From contig OZ059898.1 of NCBI GenBank assembly GCA_964057225.1, positions 17,585,267 through 17,649,266 on the forward strand: 64,000 nt of DNA, in the 5' to 3' direction. Shown here piece by piece: positions 41,901 through 55,790 of the stretch (its first letter is position 1; the number at the start of each line of letters is the position of its first letter). The stretch is from Auanema rhodensis (Eukaryota > Nematoda > Chromadorea > Rhabditida > Rhabditidae). Made by a program: the position numbers and the translations under genes. The notes below the pieces were generated by a model. That model saw nothing but the letters and a program-made list of their open reading frames with translations, searched no databases and was not told where the DNA came from.

Positions 41901-43542
41901 TACTTTTTGCTAAATTATTTTGAAATTTTTCGAAAAAATTTTTGTCAAAATGTTTTTGGAAGCAATGTTGAGTGTACATGGAAACTCAACATACACTAAT
42001 GCATCATTTTTCAAACGATCATAACTAATTTTTGTATTAAGCGTATCTCAATGTAGTATAGTGCATTCGATGCGGATTTTTAAGCTGCGTCGATCTGTGT
42101 TATCAGATTTGCGCTAGCTTAAAAATGCACCGAGATATCAACTGATATAAGTTCACACTTATATCCTCGATTTTCACCCTGAAGAAATAATTTTTTCGTT
42201 GAATAACATTGTCCATCGTCTTTGCCTTGAAAAAAGGAATCTAAAAACATCTACTTTTTGCTAAATTATTTCGAAATTTTTCGAAAAAATTTTTGTCAAA
42301 ATGTTTTTGGAAGCAATGTTGAGTGTACATGGAAACTCAACATACACTAATGCATCATTTTTCAAACGATCATAACTAATTTTTGTATTAAGCGTTTCTC
42401 AATGTAGTATAGTGCATTTGATGCGGATTTTTAAGCTGCGTCGATCTGTGTTATCAGATTTGCGCTAGCTTAAAAATGCACCGAGATATCAACTGATATA
42501 AGTTCACACTTATATCCTCGATTTTCACCCTGAAGAAATAATTTTTTCGTTGAATAACATTGTCCATCTTCTTTGCCTTGAAAAAAGAAATCTAAAAACA
42601 TCTACTTTTTGCTAAATTATTTTGAAGTTTTTCGAAAAAATTTTTGTCAAAATGTTTTTGGAAGCAATGTTGAGTGTACATGGAAACTCAACATACACTA
42701 ATGCATCATTTTTCAAACGATCATAACTAATTTTTGTATTAAGCGTATCTCAATGTAGTATAGTGCATTTGATGCGGATTTTTAAGCTGCGTCGATCTGT
42801 GTTATCAGATTTGCGCTAGCTTAAAAATGCACCGAGATATCAACTGATATAAGTTCACACTTATATCCTCGATTTTCACCCTGAAGAAATAATTTTTTCG
42901 TTGAATAACATTGTCCATCGTCTTTGCCTTGAAAAAAGGAATCTAAAAACATCTACTTTTTGCTAAATTATTTTGAAGTTTTTCGAAAAAATTTTTGTCA
43001 AAATGTTTTTGGAAGCAATGTTGAGTGTACATGGAAACTCAACATACACTAATGCATCATTTTTCAAACGATCATAACTAATTTTTGTATTAAGCGTTTC
43101 TCAATGTAGTAAAGTGCATTCGATGCGGATTTTTAAGCTGCGTCGATCTGTGTTATCAGATTTGCGCTAGCTTAAAAATGCACCGAGACATCAACTGATA
43201 TAAGTTCACACTTATATCCTCGATTTTCACCCTGAAGAATTAATTTTTTCGTTGAGTAACATTGTCCATCGTCTTTGCCTTGAAAAAAGGAATCTAAAAA
43301 CATCTACTTTTTGCTAAATTATTCTGAAATTTTTCGAAAAAATTTTTGTCAAAATGTTTTTGGAAGCAATGTTGAGTGTACATGGAAACTCAACATACAC
43401 TAATGCATCATTTTTCGAACGATCATAACTAATTTTTGTATTAAGCGTTTCTCAATGTAGTATAGTGCATTCGATGCGGATTTTTAAGCTGCGTCGATCT
43501 GTGTTATCAGATTTGCGCTAGCTTAAAAATGCACCGAGATAT

Positions 43543-44900
43543 CAACTGATATAAGTTCACACTTATATCCTCGATTTTCACCCTGAAGAATTAATTTTTT
43601 CGTTGAATAACATTGTCCATCGTCTTTGCCTTGAAAAAAGAAATCTAAAAACATCTACTTTTTGCTAAATTATTCTGAAATTTTTCGAAAAAATTTTTGT
43701 CAAAATGTTTTTGGAAGCAATGTTGAGTGTACATGGAAACTCAACATACACTAATGCATCATTTTTCAAACGATCATAACTTATTTTTGTATTAAGCGTA
43801 TCTCAATGTAGTATAGTGCATTTGATGCGGATTTTTAAGCTGCGTCGATCTGTGTTATCAGATTTGCGCTAGCTTAAAAATGCACCGAGATATCAACTGA
43901 TATAAGTTCATACTTATATCCTCGATTTTCACCCTGAAGAATTAATTTTTTCGTTGAATAACATTGTCCATCGTCTTTGCCTTGAAAAAAGGAATCTAAA
44001 AACATCTACTTTTTGCTAAATTATTCTGAAATTTTTCGAAAAAATTTTTGTCAAAATGTTTTTGGAAGCAATGTTGAGTGTACATGGAAACTCAACATAC
44101 ACTAATGCATCATTTTTCAAACGATCATAACTAATTTTTGTATTAAGCGTTTCTTAATGTAGTATAGTGCATTTGATGCGGATTTTTAAGCTGCGTCGAT
44201 CTGTGTTATCAGATTTGCGCTAGCTTAAAAATGCACCGAGATATCAACTGATATAAGTTCACACTTATATCCTCGATTTTCACCCTGAAGAATTAATTTT
44301 TTCGTTGAATAACATTGTCCATCGTCTTTGCCTTGAAAAAAGAAATCTAAAAACATCTACTTTTTGCTAAATTATTCTGAAATTTTTCGAAAAAATTTTT
44401 GTCAAAATGTTTTTGGAAGCAATGTTGAGTGTACATGGAAACTCAACATACACTAATGCATCATTTTTCAAACGATCATAACTTATTTTTGTATTAAGCG
44501 TATCTCAATGTAGTATAGTGCATTTGATGCGGATTTTTAAGCTGCGTCGATCTGTGTTATCAGATTTGCGCTAGCTTAAAAATGCACCGAGATATCAACT
44601 GATATAAGTTCATACTTATATCCTCGATTTTCACCCTGAAGAATTAATTTTTTCGTTGAATAACATTGTCCATCGTCTTTGCCTTGAAAAAAGGAATCTA
44701 AAAACATCTACTTTTTGCTAAATTATTCTGAAATTTTTCGAAAAAATTTTTGTCAAAATGTTTTTGGAAGCAATGTTGAGTGTACATAAAAACTCAACAT
44801 ACACTAATGCATCATTTTTCAAACGATCATAACTAATTTTTGTATTAAGCGTTTCTTAATGTAGTATAGTGCATTTGATGCGGATTTTTAAGCTGCGTCG
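43543..44900. repeat. Dimeric (702 bp) higher-order repeat
   Basis: Two-monomer units alternate. One carries CATAACTTATTTTTG (about 43776 and 44478) and the other TTTCTTAATG (about 44150 and 44852), each pair 702 bp apart. A single odd unit has TACATAAAAACTC (about 44783). Confidence 0.8.
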
Positions 44901-45625
44901 ATCTGTGTTGTCAGATTTGCGCTAGCTTAAAAATGCACCGAGATATCAACTGATATAAGTTCACACTTATATCCTCGATTTTCACCCTGAAGAAATAATT
45001 TTTTCGTTGAATAACATTGTCCATCGTCTTTGCCTTGAAAAAAGGAATCTAAAAACATCTACTTTTTGCTAAATTATTTTGAAATTTTTCGAAAAAATTT
45101 TTGTCAAAATGTTTTTGGAAGCAATGTTGAGTGTACATGGAAACTCAACATACACTAATGCATCATTTTTCAAACGATCATAACTAATTTTTGTATTAAG
45201 CGTATCTCAATGTAGTATAGTGCATTCGATGCGGATTTTTAAGCTGCGTCGATCTGTGTTATCAGATTTGCGCTAGCTTAAAAATGCACCGAGATATCAA
45301 CTGATATAAGTTCACACTTATATCCTCGATTTTCACCCTGAAGAAATAATTTTTTCGTTGAATAACATTGTCCATCGTCTTTGCCTTGAAAAAAGGAATC
45401 TAAAAACATCTACTTTTTGCTAAATTATTTCGAAATTTTTCGAAAAAATTTTTGTCAAAATGTTTTTGGAAGCAATGTTGAGTGTACATGGAAACTCAAC
45501 ATACACTAATGCATCATTTTTCAAACGATCATAACTAATTTTTGTATTAAGCGTTTCTCAATGTAGTATAGTGCATTTGATGCGGATTTTTAAGCTGCGT
45601 CGATCTGTGTTATCAGATTTGCGCT

Positions 45626-47380
45626 AGCTTAAAAATGCACCGAGATATCAACTGATATAAGTTCACACTTATATCCTCGATTTTCACCCTGAAGAAATAA
45701 TTTTTTCGTTGAATAACATTGTCCATCGTCTTTGCCTTGAAAAAAGGAATCTAAAAACATCTACTTTTTGCTAAATTATTTTGAAGTTTTTCGAAAAAAT
45801 TTTTGTCAAAATGTTTTTGGAAGCAATGTTGAGTGTACATGGAAACTCAACATACACTAATGCATCATTTTTCAAACGATCATAACTAATTTTTGTATTA
45901 AGCGTTTCTCAATGTAGTAAAGTGCTTTCGATGCGGATTTTTAAGCTGCGTCGATCTGTGTTATCAGATTTGCGCTAGCTTAAAAATGCACCGAGACATC
46001 AACTGATATAAGTTCACACTTATATCCTCGATTTTCACCCTGAAGAATTAATTTTTTCGTTGAATAACATTGTCCATCGTCTTTGCCTTGAAAAAAGGAA
46101 TCTAAAAACATCTACTTTTTGCTAAATTATTCTGAAATTTTTCGAAAAAATTTTTGTCAAAATGTTTTTGGAAGCAATGTTGAGTGTACATGGAAACTCA
46201 ACATACACTAATGCATCATTTTTCGAACGATCATAACTAATTTTTGTATTAAGCGTTTCTCAATGTAATATAGTGCATTCGATGCGGATTTTTAAGCTGC
46301 GTCGATCTGTGTTATCAGATTTGCGCTAGCTTAAAAATGCACCGAGATATCAACTGATATAAGTTCACACTTATATCCTCGATTTTCACCCTGAAGAATT
46401 AATTTTTTCGTTGAATAACATTGTCCATCGTCTTTGCCTTGAAAAAAGGAATCTAAAAACATCTACTTTTTGCTAAATTATTTCGAAATTTTTCGAAAAA
46501 ATTTTTGTCAAAATGTTTTTGGAAGCAATGTTGAGTGTACATGGAAACTCAACATACACTAATGCATCATTTTTCAAACGATCATAACTAATTTTTGTAT
46601 TAAGCGTTTCTCAATGTAGTATAGTGCATTTGATGCGGATTTTTAAGCTGCGTCGATCTGTGTTATCAGATTTGCGCTAGCTTAAAAATGCACCGAGATA
46701 TCAACTGATATAAGTTCACACTTATATCCTCGATTTTCACCCTGAAGAAATAATTTTTTCGTTGAATAACATTGTCCATCGTCTTTGCCTTGAAAAAAGG
46801 AATCTAAAAACATCTACTTTTTGCTAAATTATTTTGAAGTTTTTCGAAAAAATTTTTGTCAAAATGTTTTTGGAAGCAATGTTGAGTGTACATGGAAACT
46901 CAACATACACTAATGCATCATTTTTCAAACGATCATAACTAATTTTTGTATTAAGCGTTTCTCAATGTAGTAAAGTGCTTTCGATGCGGATTTTTAAGCT
47001 GCGTCGATCTGTGTTATCAGATTTGCGCTAGCTTAAAAATGCACCGAGACATCAACTGATATAAGTTCACACTTATATCCTCGATTTTCACCCTGAAGAA
47101 TTAATTTTTTCGTTGAATAACATTGTCCATCGTCTTTGCCTTGAAAAAAGGAATCTAAAAACATCTACTTTTTGCTAAATTATTCTGAAATTTTTCGAAA
47201 AAATTTTTGTCAAAATGTTTTTGGAAGCAATGTTGAGTGTACATGGAAACTCAACATACACTAATGCATCATTTTTCGAACGATCATAACTAATTTTTGT
47301 ATTAAGCGTTTCTCAATGTAATATAGTGCATTCGATGCGGATTTTTAAGCTGCGTCGATCTGTGTTATCAGATTTGCGCT
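45626..47380. repeat. Trimeric (1053 bp) higher-order repeat
   Basis: GTAAAGTGCTTTCG (45917 and 46970), CGAGACATCAAC (about 45991 and 47044) and CAATGTAATATAG (about 46262 and 47315) recur at 1053 bp. The middle unit has TCGAAA. Confidence 0.82.
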
Positions 47381-50300
47381 AGCTTAAAAATGCACCGAGA
47401 TATCAACTGATATAAGTTCACACTTATATCCTCGATTTTCACCCTGAAGAATTAATTTTTTCGTTGAATAACATTGTCCATCGTCTTTGCCTTGAAAAAA
47501 GGAATCTAAAAACATCTACTTTTTGCTAAATTATTCTGAAATTTTTCGAAAAAATTTTTGTCAAAATGTTTTTGGAAGCAATGTTGAGTGTACATGGAAA
47601 CTCAACATACACTAATGCATCATTTTTCAAACGATCATAACTAATTTTTGTATTAAGCGTATCTCAATGTAGTATAGTGTATTTGATGCGGATTTTTAAG
47701 CTGCGTCGATCTGTGTTATCAGATTTGCGCTAGCTTAAAAATGCACCGAGATATCAACTGATATAAGTTCACCCTTATATCCTCGATTTTCACCCTGAAG
47801 AATTAATTTTTTCGTTGAATAACATTGTCCATCGTCTTTGCCTTGAAAAAAGAAATCTAAAAACATCTACTTTTTGCTAAATTATTCTGAAATTTTTCGA
47901 AAAAATTTTTGTCAAAATGTTTTTGGAAGCAATGTTGAGTGTACATGGAAACTCAACATACACTAATGCATCATTTTTCAAACGATCATAACTAATTTTT
48001 GTATTAAGCGTTTCTCAATGTAGTATAGTGCATTTGATGCGGATTTTTAAGCTGCGTCGATCTGTGTTATCAGATTTGCGCTAGCTTAAAAATGCACCGA
48101 GATATCAACTGATATAAGTTCACACTTATATCCTCGATTTTCACCCTGAAGAAATAATTTTTTCGTTGAATAACATTGTCCATCTTCTTTGCCTTGAAAA
48201 AAGGAATCTAAAAACATCTACTTTTCGCTAAATTATTTTGAAGTTTTTCGAAAAAATTTTTGTCAAAATGTTTTTGGAAGCAATGTTGAGTGTACATGGA
48301 AACTCAACATACACTAATGCATCATTTTTCAAACGATCATAACTAATTTTTGTATTAAGCGTATCTCAATGTAGTATAGTGCATTTGATGCGGATTTTTA
48401 AGCTGCGTCGATCTGTGTTATCAGATTTGCGCTAGCTTAAAAATGCACCGAGATATCAACTGATATAAGTTCACACTTATATCCTCGATTTTCACCCTGA
48501 AGAAATAATTTTTTCGTTGAATAACATTGTCCATCGTCTTTGCCTTGAAAAAAGGAATCTAAAAACATCTACTTTTTGCTAAATTATTTCGAAATTTTTC
48601 GAAAAAATTTTTGTCAAAATGTTTTTGGAAGCAATGTTGAGTGTACATGGAAACTCAACATACACTAATGCATCATTTTTCAAACGATCATAACTAATTT
48701 TTGTATTAAGCGTATCTCAATGTAGTATAGTGCATTTGATGCGGATTTTTAAGCTGCGTCGATCTGTGTTATCAGATTTGCGCTAGCTTAAAAATGCACC
48801 GAGATATCAACTGATATAAGTTCACACTTATATCCTCGATTTTCACCCTGAAGAAATAATTTTTTCGTTGAATAACATTGTCCATCGTCTTTGCCTTGAA
48901 AAAAGGAATCTAAAAACATCTACTTTTTGCTAAATTATTTCGAAATTTTTCGAAAAAATTTTTGTCAAAATGTTTTTGGAAGCAATGTTGAGTGTACATG
49001 GAAACTCAACATACACTAATGCATCATTTTTCAAACGATCATAACTAATTTTTGTATTAAGCGTATCTCAATGTAGTATAGTGCATTTGATGCGGATTTT
49101 TAAGCTGCGTCGATCTGTGTTATCAGATTTGCGCTAGCTTAAAAATGCACCGAGATATCAACTGATATAAGTTCACACTTATATCCTCGATTTTCACCCT
49201 GAAGAATTAATTTTTTCGTTGAATAACATTGTCCATCGTCTTTGCCTTGAAAAAAGGAATCTAAAAACATTTACTTTTTGCTAAATTATTCTGAAATTTT
49301 TCGAAAAAATTTTTGTCAAAATGTTTTTGGAAGCAATGTTGAGTGTACATGGAAACTCAACATACACTAATGCATCATTTTTCAAACGATCATAACTAAT
49401 TTTTGTATTAAGCGTTTCTCAATGTAGTATAGTGCATTCGATGCGGATTTTTAAGCTGCGTCGATCTGTGTTATCAGATTTGCGCTAGCTTAAAAATGCA
49501 CCGAGATATCAACTGATATAAGTTCACACTTATATCCTCGATTTTCACCCTGAAGAATTAATTTTTTCGTTGAATAACATTGTCCATCGTCTTTGCCTTG
49601 AAAAAAGGAATCTAAAAACATTTACTTTTTGCTAAATTATTTTGAAATTTTTCGAAAAAATTTTTGTCAAAATGTTTTTGGAAGCAATGTTGAGTGTACA
49701 TGGAAACTCAACATACACTAATGCATCATTTTTCAAACGATCATAACTAATTTTTGTATTAAGCGTATCTCAATGTAGTATAGTGCATTCGATGCGGATT
49801 TTTAAGCTGCGTCGATCTGTGTTATCAGATTTGCGCTAGCTTAAAAATGCACCGAGATATCAACTGATATAAGTTCACACTTATATCCTCGATTTTCACC
49901 CTGAAGAATTAATTTTTTCGTTGAATAACATTGTCCATCGTCTTTGCCTTGAAAAAAGAAATCTAAAAACATCTACTTTTTGCTAAATTATTCTGAAATG
50001 TTTCGAAAAAATTTTTGTCAAAATGTTTTTGGAAGCAATGTTGAGTGTACATGGAAACTCAACATACACTAATGCATCATTTTTCAAACGATCATAACTA
50101 ATTTTTGTATTAAGCGTATCTCAATGTAGTATAGTGCATTTGATGCGGATTTTTAAGCTGCGTCGATCTGTGTTATCAGATTTGCGCTAGCTTAAAAATG
50201 CACCGAGATATCAACTGATATAAGTTCACACTTATATCCTCGATTTTCACCCTGAAGAATTAATTTTTTCGTTGAATAACATTGTCCATCGTCTTTGCCT

Positions 50301-53300
50301 TGAAAAAAGGAATCTAAAAACATTTACTTTTTGCTAAATTATTCTGAAATTTTTCGAAAAAATTTTTGTCAAAATGTTTTTGGAAGCAATGTTGAGTGTA
50401 CATGGAAACTCAACATACACTAATGCATCATTTTTCAAACGATCATAACTAATTTTTGTATTAAGCGTTTCTCAATGTAGTATAGTGCATTCGATGCGGA
50501 TTTTTAAGCTGCGTCGATCTGTGTTATCAGATTTGCGCTAGCTTAAAAATGCACCGAGATATCAACTGATATAAGTTCACACTTATATCCTCGATTTTCA
50601 CCCTGAAGAAATAATTTTTTCGTTGAATAACATTGTCCATCGTCTTTGCCTTGAAAAAAGGAATCTAAAAACATCTACTTTTTGCTAAATTATTTTGAAG
50701 TTTTTCGAAAAAATTTTTGTCAAAATGTTTTTGGAAGCAATGTTGAGTGTACATGGAAACTCAACATACACTAATGCATCATTTTTCAAACGATCATAAC
50801 TAATTTTTGTATTAAGCGTATCTCAATGTAGTATAGTGCATTCGATGCGGATTTTTAAGCTGCGTCGATCTGTGTTATCAGATTTGCGCTAGCTTAAAAA
50901 TGCACCGAGATATCAACTGATATAAGTTCACACTTATATCCTCGATTTTCACCCTGAAGAATTAATTTTTTCGTTGAATAACATTGTCCATCGTCTTTGC
51001 CTTGAAAAAAGGAATCTAAAAACATTTACTTTTTGCTAAATTATTCTGAAATTTTTCGAAAAAATTTTTGTCAAAATGTTTTTGGAAGCAATGTTGAGTG
51101 TACATGGAAACTCAACATACACTAATGCATCATTTTTCAAACGATCATAACTAATTTTTGTATTAAGCGTTTCACAATGTAGTATAGTGCATTCGATGCG
51201 GATTTTTAAGCTGCGTCGATCTGTGTTATCAGATTTGCGCTAGCTTAAAAATGCACCGAGATATCAACTGATATAAGTTCACACTTATATCCTCGATTTT
51301 CACCCTGAAGAAATAATTTTTTCGTTGAATAACATTGTCCATCGTCTTTGCCTTGAAAAAAGGAATCTAAAAACATCTACTTTTTGCTAAATTATTTTGA
51401 AGTTTTTCGAAAAAATTTTTGTCAAAATGTTTTTGGAAGCAATGTTGAGTGTACATGGAAACTCAACATACACTAATGCATCATTTTTCAAACGATCATA
51501 ACTAATTTTTGTATTAAGCGTATCTCAATGTAGTATAGTGCATTCGATGCGGATTTTTAAGCTGCGTCGATCTGTGTTGTCAGATTTGCGCTAGCTTAAA
51601 AATGCACCGAGATATCAACTGATATAAGTTCACACTTATATCCTCGATTTTCACCCTGAAGAATTAATTTTTTCGTTGAATAACATTGTCCATCGTCTTT
51701 GCCTTGAAAAAAGAAATCTAAAAACATCTACTTTTTGCTAAATTATTCTGAAATGTTTCGAAAAAATTTTTGTCAAAATGTTTTTGGAAGCAATGTTGAG
51801 TGTACATGGAAACTCAACATACACTAATGCATCATTTTTCAAACGATCATAACTAATTTTTGTATTAAGCGTATCTCAATGTAGTATAGTGCATTTGATG
51901 CGGATTTTTAAGCTGCGTCGATCTGTGTTATCAGATTTGCGCTAGCTTAAAAATGCACCGAGATATCAACTGATATAAGTTCACACTTATATCCTCGATT
52001 TTCACCCTGAAGAATTAATTTTTTCGTTGAATAACATTGTCCATCGTCTTTGCCTTGAAAAAAGGAATCTAAAAACATCTACTTTTTGCTAAATTATTCT
52101 GAAATTTTTCGAAAAAATTTTTGTCAAAATGTTTTTGGAAGCAATGTTGAGTGTACATGGAAACTCAACATACACTAATGCATCATTTTTCAAACGATCA
52201 TAACTAATTTTTGTATTAAGCGTATCTCAATGTAGTATAGTGCATTCGATGCGGATTTTTAAGCTGCGTCGATCTGTGTTGTCAGATTTGCGCTAGCTTA
52301 AAAATGCACCGAGATATCAACTGATATAAGTTCACACTTATATCCTCGATTTTCACCCTGAAGAATTAATTTTTTCGTTGAATAACATTGTCCATCGTCT
52401 TTGCCTTGAAAAAAGAAATCTAAAAACATCTACTTTTTGCTAAATTATTCTGAAATGTTTCGAAAAAATTTTTGTCAAAATGTTTTTGGAAGCAATGTTG
52501 AGTGTACATGGAAACTCAACATACACTAATGCATCATTTTTCAAACGATCATAACTAATTTTTGTATTAAGCGTATCTCAATGTAGTATAGTGCATTTGA
52601 TGCGGATTTTTAAGCTGCGTCGATCTGTGTTATCAGATTTGCGCTAGCTTAAAAATGCACCGAGATATCAACTGATATAAGTTCACACTTATATCCTCGA
52701 TTTTCACCCTGAAGAATTAATTTTTTCGTTGAATAACATTGTCCATCGTCTTTGCCTTGAAAAAAGGAATCTAAAAACATCTACTTTTTGCTAAATTATT
52801 CTGAAATTTTTCGAAAAAATTTTTGTCAAAATGTTTTTGGAAGCAATGTTGAGTGTACATGGAAACTCAACATACACTAATGCATCATTTTTCAAACGAT
52901 CATAACTAATTTTTGTATTAAGCGTTTCTCAATGTAGTATAGTGCATTCGATGCGGATTTTTAAGCTGCGTCGATCTGTGTTATCAGATTTGCGCTAGCT
53001 TAAAAATGCACCGAGATATCAACTGATATAAGTTCACACTTATATCCTCGATTTTCACCCTGAAGAAATAATTTTTTCGTTGAATAACATTGTCCATCGT
53101 CTTTGCCTTGAAAAAAGGAATCTAAAAACATCTACTTTTTGCTAAATTATTTTGAAGTTTTTCGAAAAAATTTTTGTCAAAATGTTTTTGGAAGCAATGT
53201 TGAGTGTACATGGAAACTCAACATACACTAATGCATCATTTTTCAAACGATCATAACTAATTTTTGTATTAAGCGTTTCTCAATGTAGTATAGTGCATTC

Positions 53301-53703
53301 TATGCGGATTTTTAAGCTGCGTCGATCTGTGTTATCAGATTTGCGCTAGCTTAAAAATGCACCGAGATATCAACTGATATAAGTTCACACTTATATCCTC
53401 GATTTTCACCCTGAAGAAATAATTTTTTCGTTGAATAACATTGTCCATCGTCTTTGCCTTGAAAAAAGGAATCTAAAAACATCTACTTTTTGCTAAATTA
53501 TTTTGAAGTTTTTCGAAAAAATTTTTGTCAAAATGTTTTTGGAAGCAATGTTGAGTGTACATGGAAACTCAACATACACTAATGCATCATTTTTCAAACG
53601 ATCATAACTAATTTTTGTATTAAGCGTTTCTCAATGTAGTATAGTGCATTCGATGCGGATTTTTAAGCTGCGTCGATCTGTGTTATCAGATTTGCGCTAG
53701 CTT

Positions 53704-55790
53704 AAAAATGCACCGAGATATCAACTGATATAAGTTCACACTTATATCCTCGATTTTCACCCTGAAGAATTAATTTTTTCGTTGAGTAACATTGTCCATC
53801 GTCTTTGCCTTGAAAAAAGGAATCTAAAAACATCTACTTTTTGCTAAATTATTCTGAAATTTTTCGAAAAAATTTTTGTCAAAATGTTTTTGGAAGCAAT
53901 GTTGAGTGTACATGGAAACTCAACATACACTAATGCATCATTTTTCGAACGATCATAACTAATTTTTGTATTAAGCGTTTCTCAATGTAGTATAGTGCAT
54001 TTGATGCGGATTTTTAAGCTGCGTCGATCTGTGTTATCAGATTTGCGCTAGCTTAAAAATGCACCGAGATATCAACTGATATAAGTTCACACTTATATCC
54101 TCGATTTTCACCCTGAAGAATTAATTTTTTCGTTGAATAACATTGTCCATCGTCTTTGCCTTGAAAAAAGGAATCTAAAAACATTTACTTTTTGCTAAAT
54201 TATTCTGAAATTTTTCGAAAAAATTTTTGTCAAAATGTTTTTGGAAGCAATGTTGAGTGTACATGGAAACTCAACATACACTAATGCATCATTTTTCAAA
54301 CGATCATAACTAATTTTTGTATTAAGCGTTTCTCAATGTAGTATAGTGCATTCGATGCGGATTTTTAAGCTGCGTCGATCTGTGTTATCAGATTTGCGCT
54401 AGCTTAAAAATGCACCGAGATATCAACTGATATAAGTTCACACTTATATCCTCGATTTTCACCCTGAAGAAATAATTTTTTCGTTGAATAACATTGTCCA
54501 TCGTCTTTGCCTTGAAAAAAGGAATCTAAAAACATCTACTTTTTGCTAAATTATTTTGAAGTTTTTCGAAAAAATTTTTGTCAAAATGTTTTTGGAAGCA
54601 ATGTTGAGTGTACATGGAAACTCAACATACACTAATGCATCATTTTTCAAACGATCATAACTAATTTTTGTATTAAGCGTATCTCAATGTAGTATAGTGC
54701 ATTCGATGCGGATTTTTAAGCTGCGTCGATCTGTGTTATCAGATTTGCGCTAGCTTAAAAATGCACCGAGATATCAACTGATATAAGTTCACACTTATAT
54801 CCTCGATTTTCACCCTGAAGAATTAATTTTTTCGTTGAGTAACATTGTCCATCGTCTTTGCCTTGAAAAAAGGAATCTAAAAACATCTACTTTTTGCTAA
54901 ATTATTCTGAAATTTTTCGAAAAAATTTTTGTCAAAATGTTTTTGGAAGCAATGTTGAGTGTACATGGAAACTCAACATACACTAATGCATCATTTTTCG
55001 AACGATCATAACTAATTTTTGTATTAAGCGTTTCTCAATGTAGTATAGTGCATTTGATGCGGATTTTTAAGCTGCGTCGATCTGTGTTATCAGATTTGCG
55101 CTAGCTTAGAAATGCACCGAGATATCAACTGATATAAGTTCACACTTATATCCTCGATTTTCACCCTGAAGAATTAATTTTTTCGTTGAATAACATTGTC
55201 CATCGTCTTTGCCTTGAAAAAAGGAATCTAAAAACATTTACTTTTTGCTAAATTATTCTGAAATTTTTCGAAAAAATTTTTGTCAAAATGTTTTTGGAAG
55301 CAATGTTGAGTGTACATGGAAACTCAACATACACTAATGCATCATTTTTCAAACGATCATAACTAATTTTTGTATTAAGCGTTTCTCAATGTAGTATAGT
55401 GCATTCGATGCGGATTTTTAAGCTGCGTCGATCTGTGTTATCAGATTTGCGCTAGCTTAAAAATGCACCGAGATATCAACTGATATAAGTTTACACTTAT
55501 ATCCTCGATTTTCACCCTGAAGAAATAATTTTTTCGTTGAATAACATTGTCCATCGTCTTTGCCTTGAAAAAAGGAATCTAAAAACATCTACTTTTTGCT
55601 AAATTATTTTGAAGTTTTTCGAAAAAATTTTTGTCAAAATGTTTTTGGAAGCAATGTTGAGTGTACATGGAAACTCAACATACACTAATGCATCATTTTT
55701 CAAACGATCATAACTAATTTTTGTATTAAGCGTATCTCAATGTAGTATAGTGCATTCGATGCGGATTTTTAAGCTGCGTCGATCTGTGTT
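53704..55790. repeat. Trimeric (1053 bp) higher-order repeat
   Basis: The three-unit order is GTTGAGTAAC with CGAACG, then ACATTTACTT with GCATTC, then AAATAA with TTGAAG and TATCTC. It occurs at 53704-54756 and again at 54757 to about 55790, with a few private changes (CTTAGAAATG near 55106, AGTTTACAC near 55489). Confidence 0.82.
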
